From positions 310,001 through 374,000 of the forward strand of contig JAPEHQ010000009.1 in the NCBI GenBank assembly GCA_027405735.1: DNA of 64,000 bases, written 5' to 3'. The translations under genes and the position numbers were made by a program. The stretch is from Mucor racemosus. Lineage: Eukaryota > Mucoromycota > Mucoromycetes > Mucorales > Mucoraceae. Position 1 is the stretch's first letter. Each line of letters opens with the position of its first letter. Positions 23,671-36,501 of the stretch are shown piece by piece. The notes under the pieces are model-generated. The model was given only the letters and a program-made list of their open reading frames with translations. It was not told the origin of the DNA and did no database searches.

Positions 23671-25580
23671 TTAATTTTTTTGATTCTGATGAGAAAGTAT
23701 TGATTCAACATTATGAAATTCAAGATGTTGAATCAGTTCTTTTTCATGAGATTTGTCTAATTCTTGCATTCTCTCTTCAACAAGTTCTTCATTATCATCA
23801 TCGGAATCCTCTTGAATATCTTTTCCTTCTTCTTCCTCTTCCTCTTCATCTTCCTCTTCATCTTCATCTTCCTCTTCATCTTCACCTTCCTCTTCATCTT
23901 CATCTTCATCTTCCTCTTCCTCTTCATCTTCATCGTCGTTTTCTACATCCCCTTCGTCTTCATCTTCATCGTCGTTTTCTACATCCTCTTCGTCTTCAAT
24001 TTCACTTTGTATTTCTTCTTCTTCTTCCTGACCTTCCTCTTCCTCTTCTTCTTCTTCAAAAGTATCAATGGTCTCATATAATTTAACATGAGCATCTTCA
24101 AATAAATGCTGTCTTCTATCATCTTGAATTATGTATTGACCAACCAGTTCATCTTCTTGATCGAACGGTTTCAGCATATCATCGTTATCGCTATCGTCAC
24201 TATAATCAGAACCATTTTCCCCTCGATCAGGGTCATCAGATTCAGATCCAGAATCGATTTCAATGATTTTATGTATCTCTTCTTGGTCTTTATCTATGCT
24301 CTCTGATGTTTTCCAACCCATTCTTCGTTTTTTAGCTAAAAAGCTTGCAGACCTATACTCTGAAAATGGTCTGTGAAATCTTTGTCGTCCATCAATCATA
24401 GCCATTATATCTAAATTCTTTAATCGAACATCTTTCTCATTATTCAAATTTGTCCAAGTATTCTTTCGCTTTGCAATAATATGATTCATCATGGATCGAG
24501 ATACTGTTTTGTCATCGCTGTCTAATAATTCGGTGTATACACCAGTGATGATATCAGCCACAAATTGTTTGACAAGTTGATAATACTGAACGAGCGAGCT
24601 TGATAATACAGTCATATCGTTAATGCCAGCAAATCTAGCATTAAACTCGTTAATTAAACCACAAACTATGTATAAAAGAAGAAGAAAAAAGCCAACACTT
24701 ACATGCGAGTAAGAGACGAAAAATTCCAAATTTCAAACAATTCCATTGATTTCTGTACAATTTCCTGATTTATCAAATCTTGATGCTTTGCAAAAGATTC
24801 AGTTTCCAATTTACTTTCCAACAGCATTGCCATTCTATTTTCCTGCATTAAAAACAAATCTGACATTTCTCTTGCAGTATACGTTTCATCTTGATCGCAT
24901 TTTCCAATTGCTCTAGCAGCAGCGTCTAGTAAATTCAAATAAGCGCCTACTTCAGCAACTGTTTTAGTTGGTCCCAAACGTCGACTGATTTCTGAAACGT
25001 CTCCTCGACTACATCGCTCGACAGCCATAAAAAATTTCCTTTTCTCGGCCGGTGTCCAGCAACTATTACCCACCATTGTTATTGAATAATCCTCGTCCAT
25101 TGGTCCATGCTCCATCTCATGCTCCTGCATTGCCACCAACAGATAATATCTTCGAACATTTTTTACCAACGATCTAACGCCTGCAGGTGATCCGAGTTGT
25201 AAAAATTGGCGGTACCGATGTTGCAACATTGAAGTGAAATTAGAATCGTTTGAAATTATGACATGTGGTTCAAACCGGGGCAATTTAATCTTAATGGTGT
25301 CGTCTGTTTCTAGCTCTCTTTCGGCAACATCCTGTAAGGTTTTCAAAGCAGTAGATCTACGAATTGCTCTACGATCTTTTTCAATGCGTTGACGAGTTTC
25401 GCCATATCCATATATAGTATTAATGTCATGAAGTTGATCAATGAGTGCATTAAATGTCTCGATTGAGCCGTTGTGCCAGAGGTTGTTTAGACCTTCCAGA
25501 ATTTGACGTTGAGTCAATGGTGGATGGTCTGTGATTGTTTCATCTTCGAGTTCGTCTCTTGACCGCTTTCTTCCGGTCAT
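23671..25580 (-). CDS. SANT-domain protein, RNA polymerase I factor Rrn5-like, 2 exons, 613 aa
   Basis: Exons are 25580-24703 and 24634-23671. The obvious TAG acceptor at 24666 breaks the frame; the next one (GCTAG, exon from 24634) restores it. A SANT/Myb-like domain spans residues about 174-219 (CWTPAEKRKFFMAVERCSRG ... GPTKTVAEVGAYLNLL), preceded by a helical region. This pattern and order resemble Rrn5, a subunit of the upstream activating factor for rDNA transcription; the assignment is by motif recall and could instead be another SANT chromatin protein. The C-terminus has an acidic tract of about 80 Asp/Glu residues encoded by a trinucleotide-like repeat (23825-24060), then a short coiled tail. 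Acts in the nucleus/nucleolus if correct. Confidence 0.6.
23825..24060. repeat. TTC/TCC/TCA-type low-complexity repeat coding for the acidic tract
   Basis: Imperfect CTTCCT and CTTCAT units in the Rrn5-like exon 2; on the coding strand these are GAA, GAG and GAT codons. Expected to be length-variable. Confidence 0.85.
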
Positions 25581-26824
25581 AGTCGATATGTCTCGAGAGC
25601 TCTGGTGGTGGTATATGTTTAATGAAGACGTAAAAAAAACAGAAAAAAATACTTGCAGTTAGACTGTCAAATTTTTTTTGTAAAAAGTCACCAAATATCA
25701 ATTTATACAATGGAAATAACAAAAACTTCTAGCGGAGCTATCGATTTAACAACAATTGGCAAACATTTTAACGAATCAACAAGCTTCTAGTCATTATATT
25801 CATGTTTAAATTTTATGGAAAGAAAGTTAGAAATGTACATATAGTTGCAGGTAATGTATAACAATTGATTTATCAGCAAAATATCATTTCCTAAACTCAT
25901 GCAAACTCTTTAATATCTCGAAACATGCACTTCTGGACTATAAATGTATGTTAAACTGTATAAAAATTATTCTTTTTATAAGAACCCAACTATTAAAATA
26001 AGCTTTATTCTTTCACGCTAAGTATATCATTTGAATTAATGCATTATTTACAGCTCAATGCTTCAACAGTTTAGGGTTTCTAATAAAAAACAATGTAAAA
26101 ATTACAAAACAGTGTGGAGCGGAGATTTAACCCCTGAATTTCAGAATCGAATTTCTGATCGGATTTGACATTTTGAAAAAAAAAATTGACCTTTAAGGAA
26201 TTATTGATATAGAAACTTTGTAATTACATCTCAGTTATGTTCTAATGACATACATATGTTTTACAAAGTTCTATATTATGGTATTTTTTTTTACATTTTC
26301 TTCTCACAAAATATTCCATTATTGGCAATAATATGGGATTTCAGTAATTTCAAGAAACGCCAAAAAAATTAGCTTATCGGCTCAAAACAAACATTTCCAT
26401 TAGAAAGATTATATCATTTAGGACTTATAACTCCAGTAAACACCTTAGTAAAAAGCCTCATTTTTCAGGAGAAAAATCAAAATTTATGGAATTTGAGATT
26501 TTGAGCGAGGTATGGTAAGGCAAAAAACGAGTTGAACTTTTTTTTAGAAAAAAATAGCAGAAATGCATCGGATCGAACCTACTAAACAAGAGCTTTGGCT
26601 TGGTACATTTCTGTGCGCTTGGGAAGACCTCAGTCTTTCATAACCTAACATTTAGAGCACTGAAATAGGCTAATTTTTGTTAATTTAATGGTATTTGCCA
26701 TGACCTATGTCTCTTTATTTCCACCTCGAGCAGTGCAGTTGTATTTAATAAAAAGAAATGTCAGACATGTCAAAGGCAATATAATGCGGTTATTATTGAT
26801 TGTGAATAGAATATTTTATTAAAA
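25581..26824. other. 1.2 kb intergenic region, no gene seen
   Basis: AT-rich, between the Rrn5-like 5' end and the PhoD-like stop codon. Near 26550-26640 a perfect 7-bp stem (AGAAATG/CATTTCT) flanks a box-B-like GGTTCGATCC on the minus strand, but no tRNA fold can be made. Nothing else noted. Confidence 0.55.
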
Positions 26825-29172
26825 TTAGTTATTTGGTTGAGGCATCATAAAACCACCAATCTTTGATTGTAATCGATGGAAATGCCCTCCTCCACCTTGT
26901 TCTTCTTGATCTTGATGATGATGGAATCTTTGTTCCATACCACCAAAGAATGATTGTTGTTGATGCTGTTGTTGCAATAGATCACCCAAAACTTGTCTTT
27001 TATTTTGATTTGATAAATGATAGCCTGCTTGACCAAACAATAACTTGGGAACATCAATAAGATAACCCATTGTACCCTTAATGCCAACTTCTTTTTCCGC
27101 TTGAATCCAGAAATTGATTTTTCCAGTTTGCTCATCATAGTAACCTGCACAATAGTTTCGCATACCCATCAATTTCTTGTTTTGTCTTGTGTTTCCATTG
27201 GGAGATCGTTTAAAGATATTATACATGCGTTCTTCTGTATTACCATTGAATGTAATAAAGCCAGAATTTTGATTTAAAACAGTTAAAAGCGCTTGAGGAG
27301 GTGGCACATTGACAATAGCACTGGAAATGATTTGTACCATGAAGAAAGGATCGCCTTCTTCCTTTTCCTTCATATCTTTTGAATACAACTTTCCTGCACC
27401 ACAACAATGAACATCACCACCCAAGAATGAAACACGGATAGATCTCTCACGTGCATATTGTTGTAATCTCTCAATAAAAGTCTTTCTCTCGACATCATGA
27501 TTACCAGCGGTCCAATCTAAATAACTTTAATGTGAGTATTTTGTATTATAAACTTCAAATGGAATTATTACGGTCATTCATATCATCAAGTAATTCAGGA
27601 TCACCATTCCATTTGTTCAATTGACCACCGATAATGTCACCTAAAGCACCAGTTTTACCGGCAATTGTTGCTAAATTGAATCCTGCAGCACCATCCATCA
27701 AATTCTCAAAAAGAGTTAAACGAGGATAAATGAGTGGCACACCAGTGAGCACAAGTAAATGTTTCACAGTAGGTGGTATCATTGTTTGTAATGCGTCGAA
27801 TACAATATCATATGTTTGAGCTTTACAAATATCATGTTTTGTACGTTCACCTCTACAATCAAGAGAAATGAACCCAATATCAGGTCCAAGTGTTGAAACC
27901 AAATTTTGACATGTAGGCAATGCACCTTGAATCATACCATGTTGACCAGCCAATTCAACTGTTGTATGCTGTTGGAATAAGAAATAAAATCTACAAGCAT
28001 TTGCAAATAACACTAGTATTATGTCAGATCTTTCTATCATGTCCTTTCAATTTATCTATTCATACCTTGGAAACATTCTGCACGTTGCATATCTGCTGGA
28101 TAGGAGCCATAACCATCAATAATATCCTTTAAAACTACATCAGTATCCACTTAATTATGCTCTAAACCCATTCTAGCTTACATGATCATCCCACATATTC
28201 ATTGAAGGAATAGTAGCAAATGCTTTTGCAACAACTGGATTTCCTTGGAAACTAAAAAGAGCATGTTAGTCCATGATATCATAATATACCAAGACGTTGC
28301 ACAAACCCAAAGTTTTTAACATAGTTGGTGAAATAAAATTCTTCGAAACCTTGCTTCATATTATCAGTCAAATTCATGGCTATTCTCTTTGTGGGATCTT
28401 TTTCATCAACCCAAGGCTTCATAAAATCTTCCTTGATCAAACGATCTTGATATAACTGATCACCACCACCAAGCAAAACATGGAAAGGTAAAACTTCATG
28501 ACGATCCAATACATCAGCCCAAAGAGGAGCCTCCTTTTCACCAAATTTATCTTTAATTTCTTGAGGTACATCAGAGAAACCATTACAAGAATAAAACATG
28601 AAACGCATAGATTCAAAATAAGCAGGCAAATGCATTTGGAATGAAGGTTGAGCCCAGTTATTATGAGGTGTAGAATAAGTTGCAACTTGACCTTGATCTG
28701 TAAGTGGCAAACGAACTTCATATCTCCAGAAATGATACTTGTTGCGATAAGTATCTAATCGCTCTGCTTGAGGTTTAATAGTTGTGTTGCGTTGAGTAGC
28801 AGGTTCAGTCAGCTGAATCTCGATGGGTGGAGCATAGTGATCGGTCGAGACGACCAAGATAGACCCACGCCACTGACGAGTAGTGTAATTAATATCAATG
28901 TAACGAAGTAAAGGTCCACAAACAACTTCACCAGGAGTACCATCTTGTTGTTGATGTTCTTGTCTACCAGGTCGGTGCATATGCGATTGAAGGTCGTTCC
29001 AACGTTCACCTACATTGAGTTGGTTAAAACTTTCGGTGAGGTTACCAAAATGACCCTGGTGTTGATGTTGATGTTGATGTTGATATTGATGCTGTTGCTG
29101 GGGTTGCTGGCCGTAACCTTGGTAACCTTGGGATGGAGGAGGTGGGGGTGATTGGTTACCGTAATTTTGCAT
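26825..29172 (-). CDS. PhoD-like metallophosphatase, 5 exons, 709 aa
   Basis: Exons are 29172-28307, 28251-28182, 28126-28066, 28012-27572 and 27516-26825; exon 4 uses the CTAG acceptor before TG TTA because it is the only frame-preserving one. The N-terminus is Pro/Gln/His-rich. The catalytic PhoD-like domain shows FMFYSCNGFSDVP, HVLLGGGDQLYQDR, MWDDHDIIDGYGSYP (residues 308-322), NDHWTAGNHD and FLGGDVHCCGAGK, whose Asp/His residues would bind the two metal ions. This is the fungal PhoD_2-type phosphatase, related to bacterial PhoD; its physiological substrate is not evident from sequence. No signal peptide, so probably cytosolic. The tail is Gln/His/Gly-rich. Confidence 0.85.
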
Positions 29173-30243
29173 ATTAATCTATCTTGCAAAAAAAGTAAAA
29201 AGAGAGAGAAAAAAAAGGTATACGTGGGTGTTCTCTGTGCGATATGTGTGTATGTTTTGTTTACTTCTCAGCGCCTCTGTACAACTATGATCCAGCAAAT
29301 GAAAAAGATGCATTTCCACTTGAGGTAGTACCATGTAACCCCGCTTTTCAGCCTAATCTCGGCGGTCGATTTTACCGAAAGAACCTGAATTGAATAGTTT
29401 ACCAGCCACATCACATTAGGGCTAAGTTTACGTTCAGCGATTTACCAGGATTAATACAAAAGTATCTAAATATAAATATCCAAGTAATGGCTGAAGTTGA
29501 GTAAAGAACAAATGTAATTGCTATTTTTTTTTGTAAAACTGTTTAATGGAATAGCACAAGCTTTCATGATTATCTTTTACTCAAATGTTGAGATAGATAC
29601 CGTGTTTTACAAAGGAATATAGAATACATATCTTAATTTTTGATGCAAACGAAAATGCAGCTGAAATACTGCAATTAACACATACTTTTTATTTATCGAG
29701 CTCAAATTCAAGTCAAAATCAAGGATAACGTGTGATACAATAGCAGCAAATGCTACACTCATTTACTGTATCAGTAGATTCAAAATTCTATATCATAAGC
29801 TCGTTATAGGAAGATATCTGCTTCTTTTTTCCAAATTTTAAAAGTTTCGTCCTCTTATATATTGCATACTACATAAATTTTAGGCACTATACTCATACCC
29901 GCAGTTGTGGATTCGAAAATTTAATAGTTTCGATAAGGATTTTGCAAAGAAATATATACGAATGCGCGAATACAAAATATGTACATGATGTAAAAATAAG
30001 TCTCGACATATCATAATTCGGTAATGTACTAAAACTGTTTGTTAAATATTAAGTAAAAAATCCTTGAATTTACCTGTAAAATATGCCACGAAGATGAATA
30101 AATGTAGAGAGATTCTTTATAAAAACGTATATGATCAATTGATAATTTTTATACCATGTAGATATATAAACATACGGCTGAATAAAGTATAGTATTCGGC
30201 GATCGGGTGCATTTTTGCATTATTTTGATCTACCAGAATTAGG
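29173..30243. other. Intergenic region upstream of the PhoD-like gene
   Basis: About 1.1 kb AT-rich sequence leading into the first repeat island. No coding or repeated feature recognised. Confidence 0.55.
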
Positions 30244-30400
30244 AATTGCTGAATGACCAATTTAGAACACCTGTCAAAACACGATTTTTAAGATACAAAT
30301 CGGACAATGCTGCATCCCAAGTGCCTATCATCATGTTACTATTAAATCATAGAAGCATGGTTCCAATATATTTACGCAATATCTATATATTCATTCTAAT
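30244..30400 (+). repeat. Repeat F, copy 1 (upstream arm of element A)
   Basis: The block starting CCAATTTAGAACACCTGTCA and including TATTAAATCATAGAAGCATG recurs at 35765-35918 with about 80% identity by eye. Both copies lie 400-550 bp before an element A start, so F is probably part of a longer A unit. Confidence 0.65.
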
Positions 30401-30787
30401 TATATTATCATTCGCATTTAATATTTAATACACTCATCCAGCTAGTATAAACCCTCCCTATAAGCGCATAATAAAACGTTACTTTTCATTTCAATAATTT
30501 CTATACGTTTATCTTTTGATAAACAACATTTTTTTTATATGAATAATGGGGTTTAGAATACACCCACGCAAGATTATTTTTGAAATTTAACAGCAAACCA
30601 TATAGATGCTGATTTTAGCTGGGTTAATCCTAGCTTTAATTTAAGATGATTTGCTAAGCTATAAATTCCATTAGAAAAAAATGGATGTATTATTTCTACG
30701 ATTGATCTACTATTTTATAATTCCTATAAATATAGCATACTTTATGAAGATATCATTCTTTTTCTTCAGGTTTCTTTGAATCACAAT

Positions 30788-33330
30788 AAAACCGTTACTA
30801 CGGCCGACCTGTGCTATACAAGATGATTTCGTTGTGCCCAGGTGGGCTGTACACTATAGCCTGAGCTGTTGTGCCCACTGAATATGATTAAAAAGATAAC
30901 AATATGCACATAGGCACAACAAAAGAAACTGCACACGAGCACAACACTAACCCTGTATGTGCAGAATTATAGGTTCTGTCCATGAGCATTGTGCCGTTCT
31001 CAAAATTCCAGTGCATTTTTTACTGGAATGGGTTTTTAAATTACATTTGTTTTTATTAATATAAATTATAGACAATACAACTCAATACGTTGTTGATGTA
31101 GAGCAATGCATGCACGAACCAATATATTTACGATTGTCATCATTTGTAAATGTGTCTATAGCTATAACGTTTACAACAACAATGGTTTTTGCTCCAGCAT
31201 AAACTTAAATAACACTTACTGCTTAAATTTATATGCAAGCCAAATCTAAGATTATAGATGTTACTTTATCACATATAAAATTTAAACAAATTAACCTTCT
31301 TTAAACTTACTATTTTAGTTTACGATTGTCAGCTGTAAAAAGATTTGTTTTCATCAAGCATAGCTACAATCAAAACTATGGTTATTAGGCAAAACATTAG
31401 ATTATTCTTTTTTTGTATTTCCATATCATTTGAAATTTTATCACTTTTCTGGAACATTTCGTGGTGGGTTTGTAACCAGTTCTAGCTTTTTATTAAGTAG
31501 ATATAAATATCATTGCCTGCGATTTAATCAGGTAATCAAGAAATAAGTCCAACAATACAGTAGTAAATAATGATATTTGATCCTAGAATGCGGTTAAATG
31601 AACATATCAATCCCTTATGTTGGCATGCGTATTCAGATAAAAGAAAAGAATACCAGCTTGATAGTTTGATATGCCTTATCAAACGGCGAATAATATCCTT
31701 GGAATATCAAAACAAAAAGAGAGAAACAACACATATAGAAAAGGATTTTCAAGGCTTTACATTATTTAGAGCAATTAAAACCCTGCTAAATTGCTCATTT
31801 CAACCAATGTAAAAGCAGCATTACAGCGCATGAACCATAAACTAATAAACAAAATAGGCAATATCTGTTATCATAGAAACATGCATTTTTCATTTTTCTA
31901 TCAGACAAACTGTCTTTCATATCATATATTGATTAAAAAATTACAAACGCGAGCCCGTAGAGCGACCCCGTAATTGAGCATAGCAAGATCGAACGACTAA
32001 GTCTCTTAGCTATGGCATATATCTACGTTTTAAATGAAAATGCGGGTTTTTTTTAACTTTTCTTATATTTAACCACGTACAATCTGAAAATTCAGTTTTT
32101 ATAGCGAACATTTTCGGGACTCATTTTATCCTTACCAACACTCATGATTTTGATCAAAAAACAGAAAAATCAAATTTTGATACCAAAATCAACGTCTAAA
32201 CATACTACATTATCAGAGAAAATTGTAGCCATAACTAATACACATTGTATAAAAGCTTAATATTAAATGTTAAGTAATGAAACTTTGCACTTTTGCCCCA
32301 AAAACGGAATTTTGGTTAAAGGATTTTCATATAATATTTTGCAATTAAAATGTCTGTTATTTTTTATTAAGCAAATAGAGCACTAAATTCGGTACACGTG
32401 TATATTTTTTGTTTTTATAATTGGTAATATAACTAACTCTAAATTTGCAAAAACAGAAAAAAAAATTCAGAAAATGTCAAAATTGATGATCTGGACAAAA
32501 ATAATTTTTGAAATTAATATTCCGCTTATAAGCCATGTAAGTCTTAAAAATAAGAGATTTTATAATACTTGAAAACTTTTTTAAGAATTTACAATGCTGT
32601 ATGCACTTGATTCAAGCTTATTACTGTAAATATTTATACATCATGTTAATATTGTGTGGTAGTTTATTTGATGATAATATAGTCTTATTCTATGATTATT
32701 GCGCTAGAGTTGATTTGCATCAAGTTTTTTTTTACTCTTACCTCTCCAATATCATAAACATAAATATGGCCAACACTGGAACCTATTGTCGCCTTTTTAT
32801 CCTCTTTGTCCCAAGCCAGTTTATTCAGTCCTTTACCAGAACTAATTTAAGTACTTACAAATGATTCCACCGTATTTTCATTCGAATTCCATAAATTAAA
32901 TTGACTTGTTTTATCAACAGTAGTATTATCAAATGTATCATCAGTCCGCCTTATGATAGATGCCGCCAACAATCTGAAATCAGAAACATCACATTATCAT
33001 TGTTACAGTATAAGCTATGAGAAGCTTGATTTTTAATGATACAGCAATTAAATAAAAGACAAAATGATACTAACTGCATATGCTGAATATTCAACATCTA
33101 ATTGAGTTTAATGAAGAATGCTTTTAAACCCTTTTGAAAATCCTGAAGCAAACACAACACCTTGGTCCTGTAATTTTTATCCATCAAAATTTCGCGATTT
33201 TCACCACACAATGAAAGCACCTTTTATCAATATTGACCTCGTTTTACATTTAGTATCAGTTTTTTACTAGTTGTATTTTCTCTGATTCATGAATATTCGG
33301 TCATATTGAACGATATTATATTAAATTACA
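30788..33330 (+). repeat. Element A, copy 1 (about 2.5 kb, uninterrupted)
   Basis: Begins CTACGGCCGACCTGTGCT; has an inverted repeat GTGGGC/GCCCAC near 30842-30878. The conserved core runs about 31000-32560, with 236 identical bases shared with copy 2 (31756-31991). The copies lose similarity beyond about 33330. Contains only small, unconserved frames; the 60-codon frame at 31791 is broken in copy 3. Same strand in all four copies. It serves as the empty-site reference for the LTR insertions in copies 2 and 4. Class of element unknown. Confidence 0.85.
31941..31997 (+). repeat. Dispersed 55-bp motif inside element A copy 1
   Basis: GCGAGCCCGTAGAGCGACCC followed by CGTAATTGAGCATAGCAAGA and TCGAAC; identical in copy 2 at 38411 except one base. 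Confidence 0.8.
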
Positions 33331-34436
33331 ATTTACTAGCATACTATTGGTCGTTTTTTCTTACTACTTTAAAAACTTGATTCTATTATTATTATTATTA
33401 TGTTTATGTTTATAATTATTATTACCATTGTTGATTGTAATTTTTAAAACTGATTAATTAATACAGTATATCATGTTACTATTTCGCATTGGTAGAGATT
33501 GTATAATTGATTTCTGCATTTACCACTGGTGGATTGGAAAGTTGGTGTTTGTCTTTAGTTTGATGAATAATGCATACTTTGGTTTTCCAATATAATTCTA
33601 GGTGTCTGTACACCTAAAAACTGAATTTTCCAATGCAGCTGCATCTGTTGAATATCACTTCTTGAGTTCCTGTGCGTTGTAGCTCATTTTATTATACTAA
33701 CTCCCATTTTGGCAAATATTGCTTTACATTCATCCATATTCAATTTTTGTGTTATACAGCTTAATATTAATGTACTAACATTGAGTTTTGTTTATATCCA
33801 TCACAAATTGGCATTTTTTTCAAATAATTTCTACTACCAATTTCTGGAAAGCTCTATTATCATTTCCAAAAAGAAAAAAATAAACCTTAATTTGCTGTAT
33901 TTCCCAAATAGTGAAAAACTGACAAATACATGTTCACATGTATGGGGATTAAAATTTTAGACCAAAGGAGAGTGATAAGCTTAACGGGCAGCGCATGCGC
34001 TACAAATTGAGTGCGACACACATATTTGTGAGTTCAAACCCGCCAAAGAGGAAGCCCCCCTTTGATATTAGGATATGAATTTCGAAAGAGAATCTCCGAT
34101 GACCTTGCTTCTCATCGAATATGACCCTCCTTTTTTTTTCGTAGTAAGTTTTGCATATGTCTAGCAAATTTTTTCCTTTTTCATTAATGCATATGATATA
34201 CATACTAGTAAATTTGGCTGGCAAAACCCGGCTCGTCACCAAAACTATCAGTATCCATGGATCATTGTACTACGTTCAGCCAGTTTGAGCAACAAGTTGG
34301 TTACCTGCTACTTGCACCTATTAAGATCAGCAAGACCATCAGTTCTTCTCAACGAATATGAATCCAAATGGCCTCCCGTTGCAATGGCAGGTACTTCTAG
34401 CGCTGATCCGCAGAATTGTAATAGGTTTAGCCTTGT
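33331..34436. other. Non-coding spacer in repeat island 1
   Basis: About 1.1 kb AT-rich sequence with an ATT run near 33387-33400. Contains the tRNA-like segment described separately. No gene. Confidence 0.5.
33972..34048 (+). other. Degenerate tRNA-derived (SINE head-like) segment
   Basis: An A-box-like TAAGCTTAACGGG near 33977-33989 and a perfect B-box-like GAGTTCAAACC near 34028-34039 are about 50 bp apart, the spacing of a Pol III internal promoter. CCCGCC follows as a T-arm 3' side, but the 5' side (GTGAG) no longer pairs fully and the acceptor stem cannot be formed, so this is not an intact tRNA. Locally GC-rich in AT-rich surroundings. Confidence 0.35.
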
Positions 34437-35305
34437 CGTGTATTTTCAGGTTTGATGAATAATACTTAAAAAAGAATGCAATTAAAAGAGAACGAGTAAT
34501 AAATCAGTTCTTCAACTATATAATAAAAACAAGATATCGTTTATTCAGATATAAAAGTATGGCCTGCTACAAAAACGTAATTATAAAAAGCGATAGAAAA
34601 TACAATTATAACTATTCTAAGTTTATTAAAGGTATAAAGTAAAGCAACGATTCATCTACTCGATGGATCATTGTGGTATTTATATTAAATGTCTAATTCA
34701 AATTATTAATGCAGTAATTTGATCTTCTTGGTTTTAAAGCTGATGGGAAAAGGGATCAGCAATTACTAATTCAGGTTATACAATTATCTATAATTGTTGT
34801 TTGTGATTTTAAATTATAGTTAAGTTTCTATATTTCATAATCTTGGTTCTCATACCAGATTCATGTTATTCATTACTAATTCAATTTGATGTATGAAAGA
34901 CTTCCAGTAGTAGTTCACATCATCATGGACTTTTATATTGATTTGACACTGAGATCTTGAGGTGTAATTTAAGGCACTATTAAACCGTTATATCTGTTTT
35001 TTGATAGTAATCTATGGATTGAAATGGATCAATCATAATTTAACCGTTCTTGCATAGCTTGTGAATTGCCTTGTTTCAGTGCTGCGCTAAATGTGCGTGG
35101 ATGTTGATTTGATAGCTACTTGATTAATTAACCGCTGGGATGAAATAATATGGTGTCATAATTGAGGTCCAAGCGTTCTTGGTAATTATTGGACTAAACT
35201 TAATACGCTAGGAGTTTCTTATATCCGATATCAAGACTTTGCACTTCAATACATGTTGTAATCAATAGATTGTAAGATGTATTGATACTGTAGAAGGTGA
35301 TAATA
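34437..35305 (+). repeat. Element B, copy 1
   Basis: Aligns by eye with 57985-58495: shared blocks include TTGATGAATAATACTT-like start, CAGTTCTTCAACTATATAAT, GGCACTATTAAACCGTTA, AATTGAGGTCCAAGCGTTCT and AGATGTATTGATACTGTAGA. Copy 1 has about 340 bp (34566-34916) that copy 2 lacks. A 40-bp remnant of the left end also occurs at 40012-40050. No coding capacity seen. Confidence 0.75.
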
Positions 35306-35764
35306 TATGAAATTTGATCGCATACAACATAGTATATGATTCATATTTTTGCCAGTGGTCACTCTTCCAAAAAAAAGCCGAACAATCTCCGGAAGCGGCC
35401 ATCTAATGATATTTCTATGCTTTAAATTTATAGAAAATATTACCGGACAGCCCGGACGCGATTGTTTAAATATCCCAAGCAGTTATAAGATGCAGGTATC
35501 GAAGTTTCATACAAAAATTAAGGTTCGACTGAATTGCTGTTAATTATTCAAAGGCTTATTTAAGTAAAACATAAATACTGCAATACTACCTACAACATTA
35601 TTAGCCTAATAACGGATCTTGTGGAACAGGTAGAGATATTCGCGGAAAAAAAGTATAAAAAAACAATAGGAATTCGACTAGATAACGTTAGGTTTTTTTT
35701 ATCAAGTAGAACTTAATTGACTCTTCTTTGAAAGGAAGATGTCCTTCTATTTATACATAATTTC

Positions 35765-35918
35765 TAATCGAATTACCAATTTAGAACATTTGTCAAACCA
35801 TGATGTTCAACATGCAAGTCAAGCAAGGTCATATTCCATGCGTCTATTATCATGCTAATATTAAATCATAAAAGCATGATTCTAATATATCTACACAATA
35901 TCCAAATGCTCATTCTTT
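35765..35918 (+). repeat. Repeat F, copy 2
   Basis: Partner of 30244-30400, upstream of element A copy 2. Confidence 0.6.
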
Positions 35919-36229
35919 CGGTAAATCACAGGTCAATAATTATAATTTGCTAGGATCCACATCTCGGTTATAAGATTACTTGCTGTATCAATTAGATATG
36001 TCAAATCAGAGTGATTCCTGATTTATCCCAGCGGTAATTTAAGTTAGACACCAGATGAAATGGAGATCTAAATGGATGTAATCCACAGATCTAACTTGAA
36101 AAGTATAAAGTGATCTAACCAGATTTAAAAAAAGTCCATAAAATCACAAATTTAAAGGATTTATATATAATAAAAGCCACTACGGCCGACCTGTACTGCA
36201 TAAAATGCTTTTGTTGTGTCCAGGTGGGG

Positions 36230-36501
36230 TGTAATGATCTATAATTTTGGACTAACAACAAAGGTGGATAATATGCTTATAGATATTATTTTTGCTATTA
36301 TAAATTTGTGATCACTGGATTGATGAAGGTTGGTGTTCTTATTTGTAAATTAGATATTTATTAATGAATAAATATAAGTAAAGGGAGTATAACAAGACAG
36401 ATAAATCTACAAGGGATCATGTAATGATTTCCTTGTAGTATTTATATAAGGAATGAGGCAAGGTTTTGCATGAATGAAACTGAAATGTTTGACTCATTAC
36501 A
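36230..36501 (-). mobile_element. Solo LTR, family alpha, 272 bp
   Basis: Ends TGTAATGA...TCATTACA (8-bp inverted termini, TG...CA) and is flanked by the 5-bp direct repeat TGGGG (36225-36229 and 36502-36506). Element A copy 3 shows the uninterrupted site. Read on the minus strand it has a TATA-like CTTATATAAATAC and an AATAAA downstream, as expected of an LTR promoter and poly-A signal. A second copy of the same length is at 56013-56284 in the opposite orientation. Confidence 0.9.

Noticed and set aside
23671..24086. Plus-strand frames rich in Leu/His/Phe over 23.7-24.1 kb
   Set aside because: Antisense shadows of the acidic repeat of the Rrn5-like gene.
24640..24702. First TAG acceptor (24666) for the Rrn5-like intron
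   Set aside because: It gives the wrong phase; the acceptor leading to exon start 24634 restores the frame.
26550..26640. tRNA-like segment with GGTTCGATCC, a 7-bp stem and a T-run on the minus strand
   Set aside because: Only 54 nt between stem ends, T-arm does not pair and there is no A box; chance or decayed relic.
31791..31973. 60-codon frame identical at 31791 and 38261
   Set aside because: Frame is broken by indels in copies 3 and 4 of element A and begins at a non-conserved point; conservation is at the DNA level.
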